DNA of 6,191 bases from Candidatus Omnitrophota bacterium. GTDB taxonomy: Bacteria > Omnitrophota > Gorgyraeia > Gygaellales > Profunditerraquicolaceae. The notes under the pieces are model-generated. The model did no database searches. It was not told where the DNA came from and saw only the letters and a list, made by a program, of their open reading frames with translations. This document shows, piece by piece, positions 3,779 to 6,191 of this stretch (position 1 is the first letter of the stretch; the number at the start of each line of letters is the position of its first letter). The DNA is taken from positions 1 to 6,191 of the forward strand of contig JAQTRM010000065.1 in assembly GCA_028711825.1 (NCBI GenBank), in the 5' to 3' direction. The position numbers and the translations under genes are program-made.

Positions 3779-5017
3779 TTATCCGTTAAGTTTCGCCAGT
3801 TCGAAGATCGGCAGAAACATCCCGATGACCATTATCCCGATCACCCCCCCGAGAAAAACCAGCACGAAAGGTTCGAACATCGCTACGAAACGGGCAAGGA
3901 AGGTATCGCAATATTCCTGGTAAAAAGAATTGATCCTCTTGAACATCTGCGGAAGTTCGCCGATCTCCTCGCCGATACTGACCATCTGGATTACCATCGG
4001 TTCGAAAAAACCGCTGCGTTCCAAAGAATCCCGCATCGGCTTACCCTCGCGGACATCATCCTTGATTTTGCGGACGATGTCGGCCATAATCAGGTTGTTC
4101 ACGCTCCGTCCGGTAATTTCCAGGGAATAAAGGATCGGGACCCCCGACTCCAAAAGAGTGGCCATTTCCGAAGAAAACCGTTCAATATTAAGGGAGAGAA
4201 AAAATTCCCCGAAAACCGGAAGCCTCATCTGCATTTTTTCGAAATTCATCCTCCCGGTTTTCGTCTTGATGTAATTCTGAAAAATAAGCACACAGGCGGT
4301 AATGGAAAGAAAGATCATAAAAATATTCCTTCTTAAAAAATCGCTGAAGTTCACCAGCATCTGGGTAAGCCCCGGAAGGCTGATATTGAAACTCTTGAAG
4401 ATCTCGGCGAAAGAAGGGATAATCTTTAAGGATAAAAACAATAAAGCACCCACCCCTACCAGGGAAAGGATCACCGGATAAATCAGCGCGGAGATAATCT
4501 TGTTCCTGAACTCCGCTTCTTTTTCAAGATACGTGGCCAGACGATTCAATACCACCGCCAGGTTCCCGCTGGCCTCCCCGCTTTCCACCAGGTTAACCCA
4601 GAGGTCGGAAAAAACCCGGGAGTGCAGCGCCAAGGCCTCATGAAAACTTAATCCCGCCTCCATGTTCTTTTTCAGATCCAGGCATACATCATAAAGCCTT
4701 CTGCTGGCGACCTGCTTGGAGATAATCTCCAGGCTCATCAGGATTGTTACCCCCGCTCCGATAAGAGTCGATAACTGGCGGCAAAAAAGCATCAGGTCTT
4801 CCCGGGTCACCCTGCCATGCTTGGGTTTCAACCGGACTTTTACGACATTTTCATTCTGTAATCCGCCGAAGGATTCATTCCCTTCCGGGATAACATTTAC
4901 CACGATAAGTCCCTTGGCCTGGACCCTGCTTACCGCCTCCTCCTGGCTTAGCGCCTCTTCCACCCCGGTCTCTTTATTGCCGGCGCGATTCCTGGCGATA
5001 TAATAAAACTTAGGCAT
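3779..5017 (-). CDS. pilC: Inner-membrane platform protein, PilC/GspF family
   Basis: The 412-residue protein is full length for the family (about 400). It opens with the usual MPKFYYIARNRAG-type N-terminus (compare xxFxYxAxDxxG). It then has two T2SSF repeats, about 73-196 (FCRQLSTLIGAGV, later ESGEASGNLAVVL) and about 277-402 (FSSEMATLLESGVPIL, later SIGEEIGELPQMF). Three hydrophobic segments at about 176-196, 232-248 and 381-403 fit the known three-helix topology. The protein sits in the inner membrane, binds the assembly ATPase and is thought to turn its motion into lifting of pilin subunits. Its ATG overlaps the ATPase stop (TAATG), with AGGAG at 5025-5029 seven bases ahead, so the two are translationally coupled. 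The family is certain; PilC versus GspF is not, so the symbol is tentative. Confidence 0.95.
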   Translation of the reverse strand: MPKFYYIARNRAGNKETGVEEALSQEEAVSRVQAKGLIVVNVIPEGNESFGGLQNENVVKVRLKPKHGRVTREDLMLFCRQLSTLIGAGVTILMSLEIISKQVASRRLYDVCLDLKKNMEAGLSFHEALALHSRVFSDLWVNLVESGEASGNLAVVLNRLATYLEKEAEFRNKIISALIYPVILSLVGVGALLFLSLKIIPSFAEIFKSFNISLPGLTQMLVNFSDFLRRNIFMIFLSITACVLIFQNYIKTKTGRMNFEKMQMRLPVFGEFFLSLNIERFSSEMATLLESGVPILYSLEITGRSVNNLIMADIVRKIKDDVREGKPMRDSLERSGFFEPMVIQMVSIGEEIGELPQMFKRINSFYQEYCDTFLARFVAMFEPFVLVFLGGVIGIMVIGMFLPIFELAKLNG

Positions 5018-6191
5018 TAGTCAGCTCCTAAAGTGGTAGAAAGAATTTCTTCCAGAGAAGTAATACCGTCCTCAACCTTTTTGATCCCCGACTCATAAAG
5101 GGATTTCATTCCCGCCGCCTTAGCGACTTCGCGCACCTTCTGAAAAGAAGCCCTTTGATTGATCAAATCCTGGATATCCGGGGTAATCGGCAGGACCTCC
5201 ACGATACAAATCCTTCCCTTATAACCGGTATTATTGCATTTAGAGCAGCCTTTAGGCCCGTAAATTAATTCCGCCTTGATCGAAGCCCCTTTAAGCTGCG
5301 CGCTGGTAGGCTCATAAGCCACCTTACAGTCAGGGCACAACCTGCGCACCAGGCGCTGGGCAACAATCAAAAGCAAAGAAGGCGCCAGCATATAAGGCTC
5401 AATTCCCATATCCATAAGCCTGCTTACTGCCGAAGGCGCGTCATTGGTATGCAGAGTACTTAAAACCAAGTGGCCGGTAAGCGCCGAACGGATACAGATC
5501 TGCGCGGTTTCAAGGTCCCTAACCTCTCCGACCAGCATGATATCGGGGTCCTGGCGCAGAAAACTACGGAGCGCGGCCGCGAATGTCAGGCCGATCTCCG
5601 GCTTAACCTGCACCTGGTTGATTTCATCCATCTTGTATTCAACCGGGTCCTCTACGGAAACGATATTTTTGGCGGGGCTTTTAATCTCATTCAGGATAGC
5701 GTAAAGCGAAGTGGATTTTCCGCTTCCGGTAGGGCCGGTAAGCAAGACCAGGCCGTAAGGAGAAAAAATCGCCTTGCGCACCTGCTCCAGCTGCTGCGGA
5801 TCGAACCCCAGGTAATCCAGGTTCAGCATCACCCCTCCGCGGTCCAGGATTCGCAAAACCGCCTTTTCCCCGTAAATGGTCGGGATCAAAGAAACACGGA
5901 TGTCGATCGGACGGTCGTCGATACGCACGAGGATTGCCCCGTCCTGCGGAAGCCTTTTCTCCGCGATATCAAGTTTGGCCAGGATTTTTACGCGGGAGAC
6001 AAGCGGCAAATGCAGGTGCTTTGCCGGAGGCGGTATCTCGTAAAGCTTACCGTCAATCCTATAACGCAGGGAAATCCTGTCTTTAAAAGGTTCAATATGA
6101 ATATCCGAGGCGCGTTCGTTGATCGCCTGACGGATAATAAGGTCCACCAATTTGACCACCGGGGCCTCTTCCGCCCTGGCGATAAGCTTAT
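5017..6191 (-). CDS. pilB: Assembly ATPase, PilB/GspE family (5' end outside window)
   Basis: The frame stays open to the right edge. The internal GTG at 6159 is not the start, because the preceding ten codons read KLIARAEEAP and complete the conserved AxxAPVVKLVxLI motif. About 390 residues are visible; the family has about 560, so the N-terminal MshEN-type domain is missing. Numbering from that GTG, the ATPase shows ASDIHIEP (18-24), Walker A GPTGSGKST (142-150), Asp box VEDPVE (169-174), Walker B in DPDIMLVGEVRD (204-215), His box GHLVLSTLHTND (229-240) and a four-cysteine zinc motif (C275, C278, C305, C308), the mark of extension ATPases rather than PilT. The hexamer hydrolyses ATP at the inner membrane to drive pilus or pseudopilus growth. 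Neighbours do not decide PilB versus GspE. Confidence 0.97.
   Translation of the reverse strand, partial: KLIARAEEAPVVKLVDLIIRQAINERASDIHIEPFKDRISLRYRIDGKLYEIPPPAKHLHLPLVSRVKILAKLDIAEKRLPQDGAILVRIDDRPIDIRVSLIPTIYGEKAVLRILDRGGVMLNLDYLGFDPQQLEQVRKAIFSPYGLVLLTGPTGSGKSTSLYAILNEIKSPAKNIVSVEDPVEYKMDEINQVQVKPEIGLTFAAALRSFLRQDPDIMLVGEVRDLETAQICIRSALTGHLVLSTLHTNDAPSAVSRLMDMGIEPYMLAPSLLLIVAQRLVRRLCPDCKVAYEPTSAQLKGASIKAELIYGPKGCSKCNNTGYKGRICIVEVLPITPDIQDLINQRASFQKVREVAKAAGMKSLYESGIKKVEDGITSLEEILSTTLGAD

Overview
The window is a bacterial pilus or type II secretion type locus. Seven prepilin-like genes follow an assembly ATPase and a platform protein, all on the minus strand, with a tRNA-Ala gene and a probable mobile-element junction at the left end. 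The short, tightly packed pilins with GFTLIELIIVI-type N-termini, and the recombinase tail beside a tRNA, resemble sequences I associate with Candidatus Omnitrophota and related candidate phyla. This placement is an impression from style, not a demonstrated identity.

Reading the minus strand from the right edge: a GspE/PilB ATPase (5' end outside the window) overlaps a GspF/PilC platform gene by one base (TAATG). A strong sigma-70-like promoter lies just past the platform gene's stop codon and drives the first small pilin (3314-3691). Then come a second-type pilin (2874-3281), a near-copy of the first (2402-2779) with its own putative extended -10 promoter, a third relative (1986-2369), another second-type pilin (1548-1958), a PilV/GspI-like minor pilin (1178-1543) and a PilW/GspJ-like minor pilin (509-1168). 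The ATPase powers assembly, the platform protein moves subunits, the small pilins probably build the fibre, and the last two are likely tip or priming subunits. The visible genes do not decide between a type IV pilus and a type II secretion pseudopilus. Prepilin peptidase, secretin and alignment proteins are not in the window.

The most notable structure is a 486-bp direct repeat (2339-2824 and 3251-3736, offset 912 bp) carrying one whole pilin gene, its ribosome binding site, the intergenic gap and the first codons of the next pilin gene. The copies are identical except for 17 substitutions packed into about 93 bp that encode the C-terminal part of the pilin. This looks like localised gene conversion or diversification. 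The repeat ends inside the conserved prepilin-peptidase leader codons of the downstream gene.

At the left end, 1-123 (+) is probably the last 40 codons of a serine recombinase. It runs into a 34-bp copy of the 3' part of the tRNA-Ala(CGC) gene whose intact copy lies at 351-426 (-). The roughly 200 bp between the two copies is largely a string of hairpins. This has the form of a tRNA 3'-end integration site or its remnant.
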